DNA of 64,000 nucleotides from Franzmannia pantelleriensis (GCF_900102875.1 NZ_FNGH01000003.1:248001-312000), one strand, 5' to 3'. Positions 27,601 through 36,193 are shown, counted from the stretch's first letter. The notes: generated by a model from the letters alone, not told the origin. A program made the numbers and translations.

Positions 27601-27697
27601 TGACGGGACCAGCTGCCGTCACCAGATCAAGGACGGCAGCGGGCGAGAGGCGGTGCATGTGGCGCGCCTGCTGGAGCAGGCGCTGGACGTCAGCTGA
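24689..27697 (+). CDS. Fused FAD/Fe-S D-2-hydroxyacid dehydrogenase (YdiJ-like)
   Basis: This 1002-residue flavoprotein joins a GlcD-like half and a GlcF-like half in one chain. The FAD-binding PCMH domain is about residues 40-260, with VLARGAGTSQCGQTVG and TIGGMAGNNSCGSRSIRYG. An FAD-oxidase C domain follows, with AYSGEHGDGLCRGEW near residue 490. Two cysteine clusters then follow (CNNNGHCRKFDAGTMCPSY and CVSCKGCKRDCPTG), and CCG-type domains with CCGRTY and CCGMAGSFG complete the chain. Family members oxidise D-2-hydroxy acids (D-2-hydroxyglutarate, D-lactate) into the respiratory chain. GAGGAGG precedes the ATG. It ends the unit started at 17.7 kb. Confidence 0.88.
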   Translation: MTSLTDKTQSRDAKVKPVTELATRLSRELAGEVLFDQASRGRYSTDASIYQVTPVGVVIPRHQADLGLALDIARDAKVPVLARGAGTSQCGQTVGEALVIDTTRYLKEVIEFDADARTVTVEPGIVLDHLNAWLKPHGLWYPVDVSTSAQCTIGGMAGNNSCGSRSIRYGNMVHNVLGVEARMADGSEVAFGFVDRLAEGSPEQRLAAQVKAIAERVGPEIREHFPKVLRRVGGYNLDLFDCQNPKPYDPDGRVNLAHLLVGSEGTLGVSRRITLRLSPLPTHKVLGVVNFPTFYQAMDFTQHIVELDPTAVELVDRTMIDLSLENPAFRPVIEKALIGKPEAILLVEFAGQDEAAQRQALASLNQLMGDLGLPGSVVDMPEAAEQKALWNVRKAGLNIMMSMKGDGKPVSFIEDCAVPLEHLAEYTDKLTQVFHRYGTEGTWYAHASVGTLHVRPILDMRRDGAEKMREIAEQASALVREYKGAYSGEHGDGLCRGEWVAWQFGPTVNDAFRDIKQLFDPENLLNPGKIVDTPKMDDSRYFRFAKDYQAIPLTPVFDWSAWNVKRDPLTGDQTPPGSGGDATHGLAMAVEMCNNNGHCRKFDAGTMCPSYRITQDEQHLTRGRANTLRLVLSGQLGDEGLASDDVKEALDLCVSCKGCKRDCPTGVDMAKFKIEARTARARAMGLSLRDRMVGEMPRYAPWASRFSGLLNGVERVPFLARRVKQVLKLAPQRALPVFDGNFLAAAEAPNGIAAGAREVLLFVDTFNNYMEGANAEAAKRVLEAAGYRVHLNVKQGQRPLCCGRTYLSSGQFDKAKAEARRTLEHLMPFVQRGVSIVGLEPSCLLTMRDEFLQYGFGDEARALADAAYLFEEFLVEAMAAEQLPLTLKPLPHKRVMLHGHCHQKAFDALRPVEQVLGWIPELQVETITSSCCGMAGSFGYEVEHYDASLKMAELSLLPAIREADSDAVVVADGTSCRHQIKDGSGREAVHVARLLEQALDVS

Positions 27698-27714
27698 GCT
27701 AGGACGCATTGACA

Positions 27715-29013
27715 TCAGTGCGTTTGCCAGGCGGGGCCGTTCGGATAGGTGTGCTCTGCCAGTGAGTCGGCCTTTAGGGTGATGCTGTAACCCGGAGCGG
27801 TAGGTACCTGGTAGTGACCTTTGCGGATCACTACCGGGTGTTCAAAGTGCTCGTGAAGGTGGTCGACGTATTCGAGAATGCGTCCTTCCAGGGAGCCGGA
27901 CACGGCAATGTAGTCGAACATCGAGACGTGCTGTACGTACTCACACAGCCCGACGCCGCCGGCGTGGGGGCATACCGGCACGCCATACTTGGCAGCCATC
28001 AGTAGTACCACGATCACCTCGTTGAGTCCGCCGAGTCGCGCCGCATCAAGCTGGCAGTAGTCGATGGCCTCGGCCTGCAGTAGCTGCTTGAACATCACCC
28101 GGTTGTGGCAGTGCTCGCCAGTGGCTACGCCGATCGAGCCCAAGCGGTGGCGAATTTCGGCGTGGCCGAGGATATCGTCGGGGCTGGTCGGCTCCTCGAT
28201 CCATAGTGGGTCGAACTCGGCCAGCTGGCGCATGTTGGCAATGGCTTCGTCGACGTCCCACATTTGGTTGGCATCCATCATCAGCGCGCGGTCCCAGCCG
28301 ATCTCCTCTCGCAGAATCTGCGCACGGCGTCGATCTTCCTCAAGATCCCCGCCGACTTTCTGCTTGAAATGGGTCCAGCCCTCGGCCAGAGCCTCGCGGG
28401 CCAGGCGGCGTACCTTGTCATCCGGGTAGCCGAGCCACCCTGCCGAGGTTGTATAGCCGGGATAGCCGTGCTCGCGCAGCTCGGCTTCGCGAGCATCGCG
28501 ACCGGCGGCTTGGCGTTTGAGCAGGCCCAGTGCCTCCTGCGGGGTGAGAACGTCGCTGACGAAACGGAAGTCGAGGCTTTTAACCAGTTGCTCAGGCGAC
28601 ATGTCGACTAGCAACTTCCATACCGGTTTACCTTCTGACTTGGCCCACAGATCCCAGAGCGCATTAACGATGGCGGCGGTGGCTAGATGGATGACCCCCT
28701 TCTCGGGGCCGGTCCAGCGCAGTTGGCTGTCGCTAGTCGTGATCCGGCGCCAGAAGCTGCCCATATCAGCTGTGATCGTCTCGAGTGTTTCCCCTTCAAC
28801 CAGGTAGGCCAGGGATTCCACTGCCTTGACGCAGAGTTCGTTGCCGCGGCCAATGGTGAACGTCAAGCCATTTCCCTTGAGGCCAGCATCGGTATGCAGG
28901 GTGACGTAGGTGGCCGAGTAGTCGGGTGCCGCGTTCATGGCATCGGAGCCGTCCAGCGAGCGCGAAGTAGGGAAGCGAATATCCTCAACCGTGAGGTGGG
29001 TAATCGACGTCAT
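27715..29013 (-). CDS. L-fuconate dehydratase (enolase superfamily)
   Basis: It dehydrates L-fuconate to 2-keto-3-deoxy-L-fuconate. The 432-residue protein carries the complete mandelate-racemase-type active site: Lys217 and Lys219 in FKQKVGG, metal ligands Asp248 (MDANQ), Glu274 (IEEP) and Glu300 (ATGEHCHN), and His350 (CPHAGG). Spacing is almost identical to that known for the Xanthomonas enzyme. AAGGAG precedes the ATG at 29013 by six bases; an ATG 21 bases upstream is less likely. Later steps of L-fuconate breakdown are not in the window. The neighbouring lactate permease is notable because that pathway can end in lactate. Confidence 0.9.
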   Translation of the reverse strand: MTSITHLTVEDIRFPTSRSLDGSDAMNAAPDYSATYVTLHTDAGLKGNGLTFTIGRGNELCVKAVESLAYLVEGETLETITADMGSFWRRITTSDSQLRWTGPEKGVIHLATAAIVNALWDLWAKSEGKPVWKLLVDMSPEQLVKSLDFRFVSDVLTPQEALGLLKRQAAGRDAREAELREHGYPGYTTSAGWLGYPDDKVRRLAREALAEGWTHFKQKVGGDLEEDRRRAQILREEIGWDRALMMDANQMWDVDEAIANMRQLAEFDPLWIEEPTSPDDILGHAEIRHRLGSIGVATGEHCHNRVMFKQLLQAEAIDYCQLDAARLGGLNEVIVVLLMAAKYGVPVCPHAGGVGLCEYVQHVSMFDYIAVSGSLEGRILEYVDHLHEHFEHPVVIRKGHYQVPTAPGYSITLKADSLAEHTYPNGPAWQTH

Positions 29014-29074
29014 GGGGGTCTCCTTAGGTGTCATACTGTAATACTAGCTTAGCGGTTTCGCTGGCAGCAAACGA

Positions 29075-29103
29075 CTGCGCCCCACCTATAAGGTGGGGCG
29101 CAG
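29075..29103 (-). terminator. Terminator downstream of lactate permease gene
   Basis: A perfect 12-bp stem (CTGCGCCCCACC and its complement) with a 5-base loop follows the lldP stop on the minus strand. It separates lldP from the L-fuconate dehydratase gene, so the two probably have different promoters. Confidence 0.7.
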
Positions 29104-29131
29104 CTGGTACAGACGTTGCGTCAGGGCGTGG

Positions 29132-30829
29132 TCAATTGCCCATCAGCGGATCCGTGACGCCGATCACGTAGAAGGCGATCAGCGCGATGATGCCGGTGAA
29201 GGTCAGGTAGTAGATCGTCGGCAGAATGGTCTTGCGGATGGTCGTACCCTCGCGGCCGAGCAGACCGACGGTGGCAGATGCCGCAACCACGTTATGGATG
29301 GCGATCATGTTACCTGCTGCTGCACCCACAGCCTGCAGGGCGACCATCATGGCCGTGGAGACGCCGAGCTGCTCGGCAACGTTGAACTGGAACTCGGCGA
29401 GCATCAGGTTGGCGGCGGTGTTGGAACCGGCGATGAAGGCGCCCAGGCCACCCACCGCAGGCGCAAACAGCGGATAGATGTCGCCTACGCTATTGGCCAC
29501 GAACTGTGCCATGGCCACCGGCATGGAAACCAGGTCCGAGCCGTTGACCCCTGAGTTGATCAGAATCCGTACCATCGGAATGGTGAAGATCAGCACGAAG
29601 CCTGCACCGATGATGGTCTTGGTAGACTCACCGAAGGCTTTCTGCAGGTCGGTGAACTTCATGCGATGGATCAGTGCCGTGAGCAGGACGACGAACACCA
29701 GGATACCACCCGGCAGGTAGAGGGGAGCGATCGCCCCTGATACACCGGCTTCCCCTAGGATGTTGTTCCAGCTGATCACCACTGAGTTGAGCGCCTCACG
29801 CACCGGATCGACGGTGCGCGAGATCACCAGCAGCACGGCCAGCAGCACATAGGGCACCCAGCCCATGAAGGTCGACAGCGGCTGCTTGCCGGCGATGTCG
29901 TCCATCTTGATCTCGAGCTTGCCGATCCACTCGTCGAGCCACTGCTCGCGGGGCGGGAAGTCCCAGGTGTCCTTGGGCATCAGGAAGCCGCGGCGGGCCG
30001 CCGGCACGACGATGGCGAGACCCACCATGGCACCGATCATCGACGGGAACTCCGGACCCAGCAGGACCCCGGCGAGCATGTAGGGCACCACGAAGGCCAC
30101 CCCGGCGAAGATCGCAAAGGGCGCAATCGACAGGCCTTCCTTCCACGAGCGGTTGGCGCCGAAGAAACGCACCATGATCACTACCATGATCAGCGGCATC
30201 AGCACGCCGACGATACCGTGGACGATCGCCACTTCTGCGGCGATCAAGCGGAAGTACTCCAGCCAGGTGGCGCCGTCGGCTTCGAGGCGTTCGGTGATGG
30301 CACTGCGGTTCACACCGCCGGTGACGCCGACCACGATGGGCGTACCCACCGCGCCGAAGGAGACCGGGGTCGACTGGATCATCATGCCGACGACGACGGC
30401 GGCCAGCGCCGGGAAGCCGAGAGCCACCATCAGCGGTGCGGCCACGGCGGCGGGGGTGCCGAACCCGGAAGCGCCCTCGATGAAACAGCCGAACAGCCAG
30501 GCCACGATGATCGCCTGGACACGGCGATCGGGACTGATACCCGAGAAACCGTTACGGATCGCCGCAATGCCGCCCGAATACTTCATGGCGTTGAGCAGCA
30601 GGATGGCGCCAAAGATGATCCACAGGATCGAAACGGTAAGAATGAGCCCCTGTAGCGAGGAGGCCACGACCCGAGTGAAGGTCATGTCCCAAGCCACCAG
30701 GGCGATCAGAGCGGAGACCACGAAGACGATCGGCATGGCCACCTTGGCGGCCATCCGGAAGCCTATCAGCAGTACACCGGCCAACAGCAATGGCGTGAAC
30801 GCCAATAGCGCGAGTACAGAGTCATTCAT
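29132..30829 (-). CDS. lldP: L-lactate permease family transporter
   Basis: This is an inner-membrane lactate/glycolate:proton symporter of the LctP family, 565 residues with about 14 helices. FIEGASGFGTPAAVAAPLMV and GMMIQSTPVSFGAVGTPIVV are the family signatures; GSNTAANLMLAEFQ lies near the C-terminal third. A FadR/LldR-type operator (31004-31014) lies about 175 bases upstream. Substrates may include lactate and glycolate, which would also supply GlcDEF. Confidence 0.92.
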   Translation of the reverse strand: MNDSVLALLAFTPLLLAGVLLIGFRMAAKVAMPIVFVVSALIALVAWDMTFTRVVASSLQGLILTVSILWIIFGAILLLNAMKYSGGIAAIRNGFSGISPDRRVQAIIVAWLFGCFIEGASGFGTPAAVAAPLMVALGFPALAAVVVGMMIQSTPVSFGAVGTPIVVGVTGGVNRSAITERLEADGATWLEYFRLIAAEVAIVHGIVGVLMPLIMVVIMVRFFGANRSWKEGLSIAPFAIFAGVAFVVPYMLAGVLLGPEFPSMIGAMVGLAIVVPAARRGFLMPKDTWDFPPREQWLDEWIGKLEIKMDDIAGKQPLSTFMGWVPYVLLAVLLVISRTVDPVREALNSVVISWNNILGEAGVSGAIAPLYLPGGILVFVVLLTALIHRMKFTDLQKAFGESTKTIIGAGFVLIFTIPMVRILINSGVNGSDLVSMPVAMAQFVANSVGDIYPLFAPAVGGLGAFIAGSNTAANLMLAEFQFNVAEQLGVSTAMMVALQAVGAAAGNMIAIHNVVAASATVGLLGREGTTIRKTILPTIYYLTFTGIIALIAFYVIGVTDPLMGN

Positions 30830-31241
30830 GAGGCAAGATTCCTCTTGTTTTACTCAAGCATCGCCAGCGATGCCAGCAACGGGAGCGAGACGCTTGCGTG
30901 TCCATGGGACGTCAGCACTGGCCGACCTCCCCGCGAACCGTCGCCATGGACGGGTCGTGGCAAGATAATCGCATTAGGGCCTTTGAATCCACTCGTGGAT
31001 AATTGGTATGACCAGTGGGCGTTTGGCTCTAGTGTAATCAGTTAACATATTGAGAAGTAAGGGGAAGTAATGAGTTTTTGGAGTGGATTGCTTAGCTTTT
31101 TCGCATCCTGATGACGACTTGGTTCGACTAATGGACAATGGGTTATGTCGATTGAACCGATGAAGCATGGGGTGGTGATAGATGTCGACTAATGCTTTGA
31201 TTCATAGAAATGATAAGTCAGCCGGCGAGGAGAAAACCGAC
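30830..31241. other. Divergent intergenic region upstream of lldP and GST gene
   Basis: This gap of about 410 bases should hold promoters for both genes. Its left half is GC-rich. The right half (about 30990-31200) is AT-rich and contains the TGGTATGACCA operator candidate. An in-frame ATG at 31182 could extend the GST gene but lacks a ribosome site. I see no other gene. Confidence 0.45.
31004..31014. promoter_or_regulatory. Candidate FadR/LldR-type operator upstream of lldP
   Basis: TGGTATGACCA is an exact match to the TNGTNNNACNA consensus of FadR-subfamily regulators and sits in an AATTGG context like known LldR sites. No lldR gene is in the window, so the regulator must be GlcC or a protein encoded elsewhere. 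Confidence 0.55.
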
Positions 31242-31949
31242 ATGTTACCTGTGCTATACGACCTTAGTGGAAAGGATGATGGGCTGCGCTTTTCGCCCTA
31301 TTGTTGGCGAGTGAAGTTGGCCCTGGCGCATAAAGGACTCGATGTCGAGACGCGCCCCTGGCACTTCGCCGACAAGGAGGCGCTGGCGTTCTCGGGCCAG
31401 GGGGCGGTGCCGGTACTGGTCGATGGCGAGGAGGTCGTGTGCGATAGCTATGCGATCATGCGTTATCTCGATCGCACCTATCCTGGTGCGCCGCTGTTCG
31501 GTGACGAGCACGCCGAGGCCAGGGCGCGCTTCTTCAAGTTCTATGCCGAACGTTCGTTGGCACCGGCGATCATGCGCACCATCATCATGGATCTGCTCAA
31601 TGCGCTGCATCCTGGCGACCGGGCGTACTTCCGTGAAACCCGCGAGAAGCGCTTCGGGCGCAGCCTTGAGGACTTCCACTCGCCGAGTCGAGGACTGAGT
31701 CAACTGGATGCCGCCTTGGAACCTTTGCGTGGACGTCTCGAAGAGGCGGATTTCCTGGATGGCGAGGCGCCGGCGGCGGCTGACTATCTGGTGTTCGCTC
31801 CTTTCATGTGGGCGCGGGTAGTATCGGCTGCGGATCTGGTCTCCAACGCTGATCCCGTCTATGCCTGGATGGAACGCATGCTCGATCTTAACGACGGCCT
31901 GTGCCGAGCGGCTCCGCGCATCGTGGATATTCGCGACGGTTACCGCTAA
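31242..31949 (+). CDS. Glutathione S-transferase family protein, beta-etherase-like
   Basis: This cytosolic 235-residue GST has an N-terminal thioredoxin-like domain (residues 1-80, with RFSPYCWRVKLALAHKGL and the cis-proline GAVPVLVDG) and an all-helical C-terminal domain. The N-terminus resembles the LigE/LigF-like subgroup, which cleaves aryl ethers, but that activity cannot be inferred. GAGGAG lies nine bases before the ATG at 31242. It stands alone and is followed by a terminator. Confidence 0.82.
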   Translation: MLPVLYDLSGKDDGLRFSPYCWRVKLALAHKGLDVETRPWHFADKEALAFSGQGAVPVLVDGEEVVCDSYAIMRYLDRTYPGAPLFGDEHAEARARFFKFYAERSLAPAIMRTIIMDLLNALHPGDRAYFRETREKRFGRSLEDFHSPSRGLSQLDAALEPLRGRLEEADFLDGEAPAAADYLVFAPFMWARVVSAADLVSNADPVYAWMERMLDLNDGLCRAAPRIVDIRDGYR

Positions 31950-31988
31950 TCGACTGTCGAGCCTGATGCTCGTTTCACGCTTTCCTTC

Positions 31989-32011
31989 GATGGCCCGCTA
32001 GTCGGGCCATC
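31989..32011 (+). terminator. Terminator after GST gene
   Basis: GATGGCCCG and CGGGCCATC form a perfect 9-bp stem around a 5-base loop, followed by GTCGTTTATT, a modest T-rich tail. Confidence 0.7.
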
Positions 32012-32052
32012 GTCGTTTATTGCGGCTACAGCCTTGAGGAATGACAGGTGGC

Positions 32053-32068
32053 TTAGACCAATGTCTAA
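32053..32068. promoter_or_regulatory. Candidate operator upstream of the GntR-manD operon
   Basis: TTAGAC and GTCTAA form a perfect inverted repeat across a 4-base spacer, 81 bases before the GntR start. It is probably the binding site of that autoregulated GntR protein. It does not match known UxuR or ExuR sites. Confidence 0.5.
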
Positions 32069-32148
32069 CCGCGCTAGGCTGTACACGCAACTACCATACT
32101 AGTCATATCAGTTGCCGGGATAAACGCCGGCGAAGATGAGAGAGGCTT

Positions 32149-32886
32149 ATGAACACAACCCTCAAGACACTCTGGCGTGAGACCAACGACGCCGAGTCAG
32201 TACGCCAACGGCTTTACCAGGTACTGCGGCAGTCGATCATTCATATGGTGCTGGCGCCGGGTCAGGCGCTGTCGGAGAAAGAGATCGCCGAAACCTTTGC
32301 CGTCAGCCGTCAGCCGGTGCGCGAGGCGTTCATCCGACTCTCCGAAGCCGGCTTGGTCGAGGTGCGCCCGCAGCGCGGCACCTATGTGGTGAAAATTTCC
32401 CAGCGCGCGGTGCTGGAGGCGCGCTTCGTGCGTGAAGCGATTGAGGTGGCGGTGGTGCGCAGTGCCGCCGCCAAGGGGCTGAAGGCGTTGGAACTGGCAG
32501 AGTTGCATGAGTTGCTCGATCGTCAGCGACGCTGTATCGACCCCCACGACTTCGATCGCTTCTACCGCCTCGACGAAGATTTCCACCGCACCCTGGCGCT
32601 GGCCATCGGCCAGCAGGCGGCGTGGAAGGTGACCCAGGAGGTCAAAGCGCAGTTCGACCGGGTGCGTTATCTCAGCGTCCCCGACAGCACGCCGATACCG
32701 CGCCTGATCGACCAGCATGCGGCGATCGTCGCGGCCATCGAGGCCCGCGACGTGGAAGGCGCCGAGCAGGCCATGCGTCTTCACCAGCGCGAGATACTGC
32801 AGTCATTGCCGGATCTGGTGCGGCGTTTCCCGGAGATGTTCGAGGCGCAGCAGGTCGATTCCCTGATCATGGAGGCGAGCCAATGA
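32149..32886 (+). CDS. GntR/FCD-family regulator of the gulonate/mannonate operon
   Basis: This 245-residue regulator has a winged helix (residues 18-80, [20 protein letters not shown]) and an FCD sensor domain with [13 protein letters not shown] carrying ligand histidines. It is the first gene of the operon, and its stop overlaps the manD start (ATGA), which predicts autoregulation. The effector is probably a pathway sugar acid. Confidence 0.88.
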   Translation: MNTTLKTLWRETNDAESVRQRLYQVLRQSIIHMVLAPGQALSEKEIAETFAVSRQPVREAFIRLSEAGLVEVRPQRGTYVVKISQRAVLEARFVREAIEVAVVRSAAAKGLKALELAELHELLDRQRRCIDPHDFDRFYRLDEDFHRTLALAIGQQAAWKVTQEVKAQFDRVRYLSVPDSTPIPRLIDQHAAIVAAIEARDVEGAEQAMRLHQREILQSLPDLVRRFPEMFEAQQVDSLIMEASQ

Positions 32887-34094
32887 GAATCGAGCGTGCC
32901 TATACCGTCGTCACCTCGCCGGGGCGCAACTTCGTCACCCTCAAGATCGTCACCGAGTCGGGTACCTACGGCATCGGCGATGCCACCCTCAACGGCCGCG
33001 AGATGGCGGTGGTGGCCTATCTCGAGGAACATGTGATTCCCGCTTTGATCGGCCGCGATGCCAACCGCATCGAGGATATCTGGCACTACCTCTACCGCGG
33101 TGCCTACTGGCGGCGCGGGCCGGTGACCATGACCGCGATTGCCGCCGTCGACCTGGCGCTGTGGGACATCAAGGCCAAGGCGGCGGACATGCCGCTCTAT
33201 CAGCTGCTCGGTGGCAAGAGCCGTGAGCGGGTGATGACCTATGCCCACTGCACCGGCAGGGATATCGAGAGCTGCCTGGCAGAGGTCGAGACGCATATCA
33301 AGCTCGGCTATCGCGCAGTGCGCGTGCAGGCCGGGGTGCCAGGTATCCCGACCATCTATGGTGTGGCCAAGCGCCAGGGCGAGCGCTACGAGCCGGCGGA
33401 TGCCGAGCTGCCCGCCGAGCACGTCTGGAGCACCGAGAAGTACCTCAATCATGTACCCAAGCTGTTCGCCGCGGTGCGCGAGCGCTTCGGCGACGATATC
33501 CACCTATTGCACGATGTCCACCACCGCTTGACGCCCATCGAGGCGGCACGGCTGGGCAAGGCGGTGGAGCCCTACCACCTGTTCTGGCTGGAGGACTGCG
33601 TGCCGGCCGAGAATCAGGAGAGCTTCCGGCTGATTCGCCAGCACACCACCACGCCGCTGGCGGTAGGCGAGGTATTCAACTCGATCCACGACTATCGCGA
33701 GCTGCTCGAGAACCAGTGGATCGACTATATCCGTACGCCGCTCTCGCACGGCGGCGGTATTACCCATGTGCGGCGCATTGCCGACCTGGCCGGGCTCTAC
33801 CATGTGCGTACCGGCTTCCATGGCCCCACCGATCTGTCGCCGGTGTGTCTGGGTGCGGCGGTTCACTTCGATACCTGGGTGCCCAATTTTGGTATCCAGG
33901 AGCATATGCCGCATAGCGCGGAAACCGATCAGGTCTTTCCCCACGACTACCGTTTCGAGGACGGCCACTTCCTGGTCGGCGAGGCGCCAGGCCACGGCGT
34001 CGATATCGACGAAGCGCTGGCCGCCCAATACCCCTACAAGCGTGCCAGCCTGCCGGTCAATCGGCTCGAGGACGGCACCCTCTGGCACTGGTGA
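32883..34094 (+). CDS. manD: D-mannonate dehydratase, enolase superfamily (ManD type)
   Basis: It dehydrates D-mannonate (and, in some members, D-gluconate) to 2-keto-3-deoxygluconate. The 403-residue protein keeps the catalytic set known from ManD: Arg147, Tyr159, Asp211 and His213 in LLHDVHHR, Glu237 in WLEDC and Glu263 in VGEVFNS. It is translationally coupled to the GntR gene and followed by a dehydrogenase and a TRAP system. Some ManD proteins in such contexts have low efficiency. The same operon also carries UxuA for the same reaction, so the role of this copy is open. Confidence 0.92.
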   Translation: MRIERAYTVVTSPGRNFVTLKIVTESGTYGIGDATLNGREMAVVAYLEEHVIPALIGRDANRIEDIWHYLYRGAYWRRGPVTMTAIAAVDLALWDIKAKAADMPLYQLLGGKSRERVMTYAHCTGRDIESCLAEVETHIKLGYRAVRVQAGVPGIPTIYGVAKRQGERYEPADAELPAEHVWSTEKYLNHVPKLFAAVRERFGDDIHLLHDVHHRLTPIEAARLGKAVEPYHLFWLEDCVPAENQESFRLIRQHTTTPLAVGEVFNSIHDYRELLENQWIDYIRTPLSHGGGITHVRRIADLAGLYHVRTGFHGPTDLSPVCLGAAVHFDTWVPNFGIQEHMPHSAETDQVFPHDYRFEDGHFLVGEAPGHGVDIDEALAAQYPYKRASLPVNRLEDGTLWHW

Positions 34095-34104
34095 GGAGAC
34101 GAGC

Positions 34105-35127
34105 ATGAAAGCATTTCAGGTCAAGGCGCCGTTGGACTACCGGATCGCCGACGTTGAGGCACCCCAGGCGGCGCCGGGCGAGGTGCTGGTAAAGGTGGCG
34201 TTCGCCGGTATCTGCGGGTCGGACATGCATATCATCCATGGCGACAACGCCTTCGTGCGCTTCCCGCGCATTACCGGGCACGAGTTCGCCGGGGTGGTCG
34301 AAGCAGTGGGCGAGGGTGTCGAGAACGTCGACATCGGCGAGCGGGTCTGCGTCGATCCGGTGGTTAGCTGTGGGCGCTGCTATCCGTGCCGTATCGGCCG
34401 GCCGAATGTGTGCACCGCCATGCAGGTGATCGGTGTGCATCGCGACGGTGGCTTCGAAGAGCACGTCAGCGTACCGGCGGCCAACCTGCATCGCCTGCCG
34501 GCGCATCTATCCCTGGATATCGCGGCACTGGTCGAGCCCTACAGTATCGCTGCCAATGTCCTCGACCGCATGCAGCCCGAGCCGGGCGACCGGCTGCTGG
34601 TCTATGGCGCTGGAGTGATCGGCCTGACCGTGCTGCAGATGGCACGTGCGCGGGGCATCGAAGAGGTGATCGTCAGCGACGTCATCGATGAACGCCTGGC
34701 CACGGCCCGCGAACTCGGCGCGTCGCATACCCTGCATGGCAGCCGTGACGACGTCGAGGCCGAGATCATGCGCCTCACCGAGGGTGAGGGCGTGCCGCTG
34801 ATCGCCGATGCCGCCTGCGTGCCTGCGCTGTTGCCGCAGATGCTGCGCCTGGCCTCGGCGGCAGGGCGTATCGGGCTGCTGGGTTTCAACCCTACCCCCA
34901 GCGACCTGGTACAGCTGGAGGTGATCAAGAAGGAGCTGACCCTGGTCGGCTCACGACTTAACAATCGCAAGTTTCCGGAGGTGCTCGAGCTACTGGCATC
35001 CGGTGCACTCGACGGGGCGGCGTTGGTCAGCCACCGACTGCCGTTCGACGAGATGCCATCAGCCATCGAGATGCTCGACCACCATCCTGAAAGAGCCCGT
35101 AAGGTGCTGATCGAGATCGGTGCCTGA
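34105..35127 (+). CDS. Zinc-dependent alcohol dehydrogenase, L-gulonate 5-dehydrogenase/RspB-like
   Basis: This 340-residue medium-chain dehydrogenase has catalytic zinc ligands Cys37 (GICGSD), His59 and Glu60 (TGHEFAG) and structural zinc cysteines 89, 92, 95 and 103 (CGRCYPCRIGRPNVC). The NAD-binding GAGVIG is at residues 168-173. In Chromohalobacter, a similar gene beside manD encodes L-gulonate 5-dehydrogenase, which makes D-fructuronate. That function fits here because UxuB and UxuA follow in the same operon. GAGGAG precedes the ATG at 34105. Confidence 0.85.
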   Translation: MKAFQVKAPLDYRIADVEAPQAAPGEVLVKVAFAGICGSDMHIIHGDNAFVRFPRITGHEFAGVVEAVGEGVENVDIGERVCVDPVVSCGRCYPCRIGRPNVCTAMQVIGVHRDGGFEEHVSVPAANLHRLPAHLSLDIAALVEPYSIAANVLDRMQPEPGDRLLVYGAGVIGLTVLQMARARGIEEVIVSDVIDERLATARELGASHTLHGSRDDVEAEIMRLTEGEGVPLIADAACVPALLPQMLRLASAAGRIGLLGFNPTPSDLVQLEVIKKELTLVGSRLNNRKFPEVLELLASGALDGAALVSHRLPFDEMPSAIEMLDHHPERARKVLIEIGA

Positions 35128-35213
35128 CGGCCGGTCGGCATGAGGCATGCCGTATCCACACCCTGATGCACAGCAATCACAATTCACAATCCGTTCGTGC
35201 AGGAGTCAACGCC

Positions 35214-36182
35214 ATGATCAAGCAAGTCGTTACCGGTGCCATGCTAGGCGCCGCCCTGATCGCTAGCCAGGCAACCCTGGCCGCCGACTTCACGCTGCGC
35301 TTCGGCCATCTGGCCAATGAGCAGAATATCTGGCACCAGGCCGCCGAGAAGTTCAAGGAGGAGGTCGAGGCCAACTCCGACGGCCGCATCGAAGTGCGCC
35401 TATACCCCAATGAGCAGCTCGGCAGTGAGATGGATGTGATCAACAGCATCCAGCTGGGTACCGCCGAGATGACCATTACCGGTGAGAGTCTGCAGAACTG
35501 GGCGCCCAAGGCGGCCATGATGGCGGTACCCTACGCCTTCCGCGACTCGGAGCATCTGCACGCCGCGGTGAGCGGTGAGATCGGTGAGGAGATCGAGGCG
35601 CAGATCACCGAGCAGGCCAATCTGGTACCGCTGGCGTGGTTCGAACGTGGCCCCCGCGAGCTGACCGCCAACCGCCGCGTTGAACACCCTGACGACCTGG
35701 ATGGCATGCGCCTGCGGGTGCCCAACGTGCCGTTGTTCGTCGATACCTGGGAGGCGCTCGGGGCACGGCCCACGCCAATGGCGTTCAGCGAGGTATTCAC
35801 CGCCTTGCAGCAGAACACCATCCAGGCCCAGGAGAATCCGCTTAGCCTGATCGAGAGCGCCAGCTTCTATGAGGTGCAGGACTACGTGAACCTGACCGGC
35901 CATGTGCGCAGCTGGATCTATGTGGTGATCGGTCAGGATGCCCTGAACCAGATGCCCGATGATCTCCAGCAGGTGGTGCGGGACGCTGCCGCCAGCATGC
36001 AGGACTACCAGGCGGAGCTGTTCGTCGAGGATCAGGAGCGACTCGAGGAGGCCCTGCGCGAGCGCGGCATGGAGTTCGTCGAGGTCGATATCGAGGCCTT
36101 CGCCGAGCGCGCCCGTCCAGCGGTCGAAGAGGCCCTCGACGACGAGCAGCGCGCGCTGTTCGAGGCGATCCAGAACCTGTAA
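35214..36182 (+). CDS. dctP: TRAP transporter periplasmic binding protein DctP
   Basis: This is the receptor for uptake of an aldonate or uronate. The 322-residue protein has a signal peptide (residues 1-24, ending ATLAA), the ligand-arginine segment GMRLRVPNVP and IQAQENPLSL. AGGAG lies eight bases before the ATG at 35214. It lies inside the gulonate/mannonate operon, so L-gulonate, D-mannonate or a hexuronate is the likely ligand. A hairpin follows. Confidence 0.9.
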   Translation: MIKQVVTGAMLGAALIASQATLAADFTLRFGHLANEQNIWHQAAEKFKEEVEANSDGRIEVRLYPNEQLGSEMDVINSIQLGTAEMTITGESLQNWAPKAAMMAVPYAFRDSEHLHAAVSGEIGEEIEAQITEQANLVPLAWFERGPRELTANRRVEHPDDLDGMRLRVPNVPLFVDTWEALGARPTPMAFSEVFTALQQNTIQAQENPLSLIESASFYEVQDYVNLTGHVRSWIYVVIGQDALNQMPDDLQQVVRDAAASMQDYQAELFVEDQERLEEALRERGMEFVEVDIEAFAERARPAVEEALDDEQRALFEAIQNL

Positions 36183-36193
36183 CTCAGCAGGTG

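Noticed and set aside
16828-27697. Carnitine/crotonobetaine metabolism (CaiB/CaiD-like pair)
   Set aside because: The crotonase-like protein lacks the catalytic glutamates, and no carnitine dehydrogenase, ligase or BCCT gene is in this unit. TRAP uptake fits a carboxylate better.
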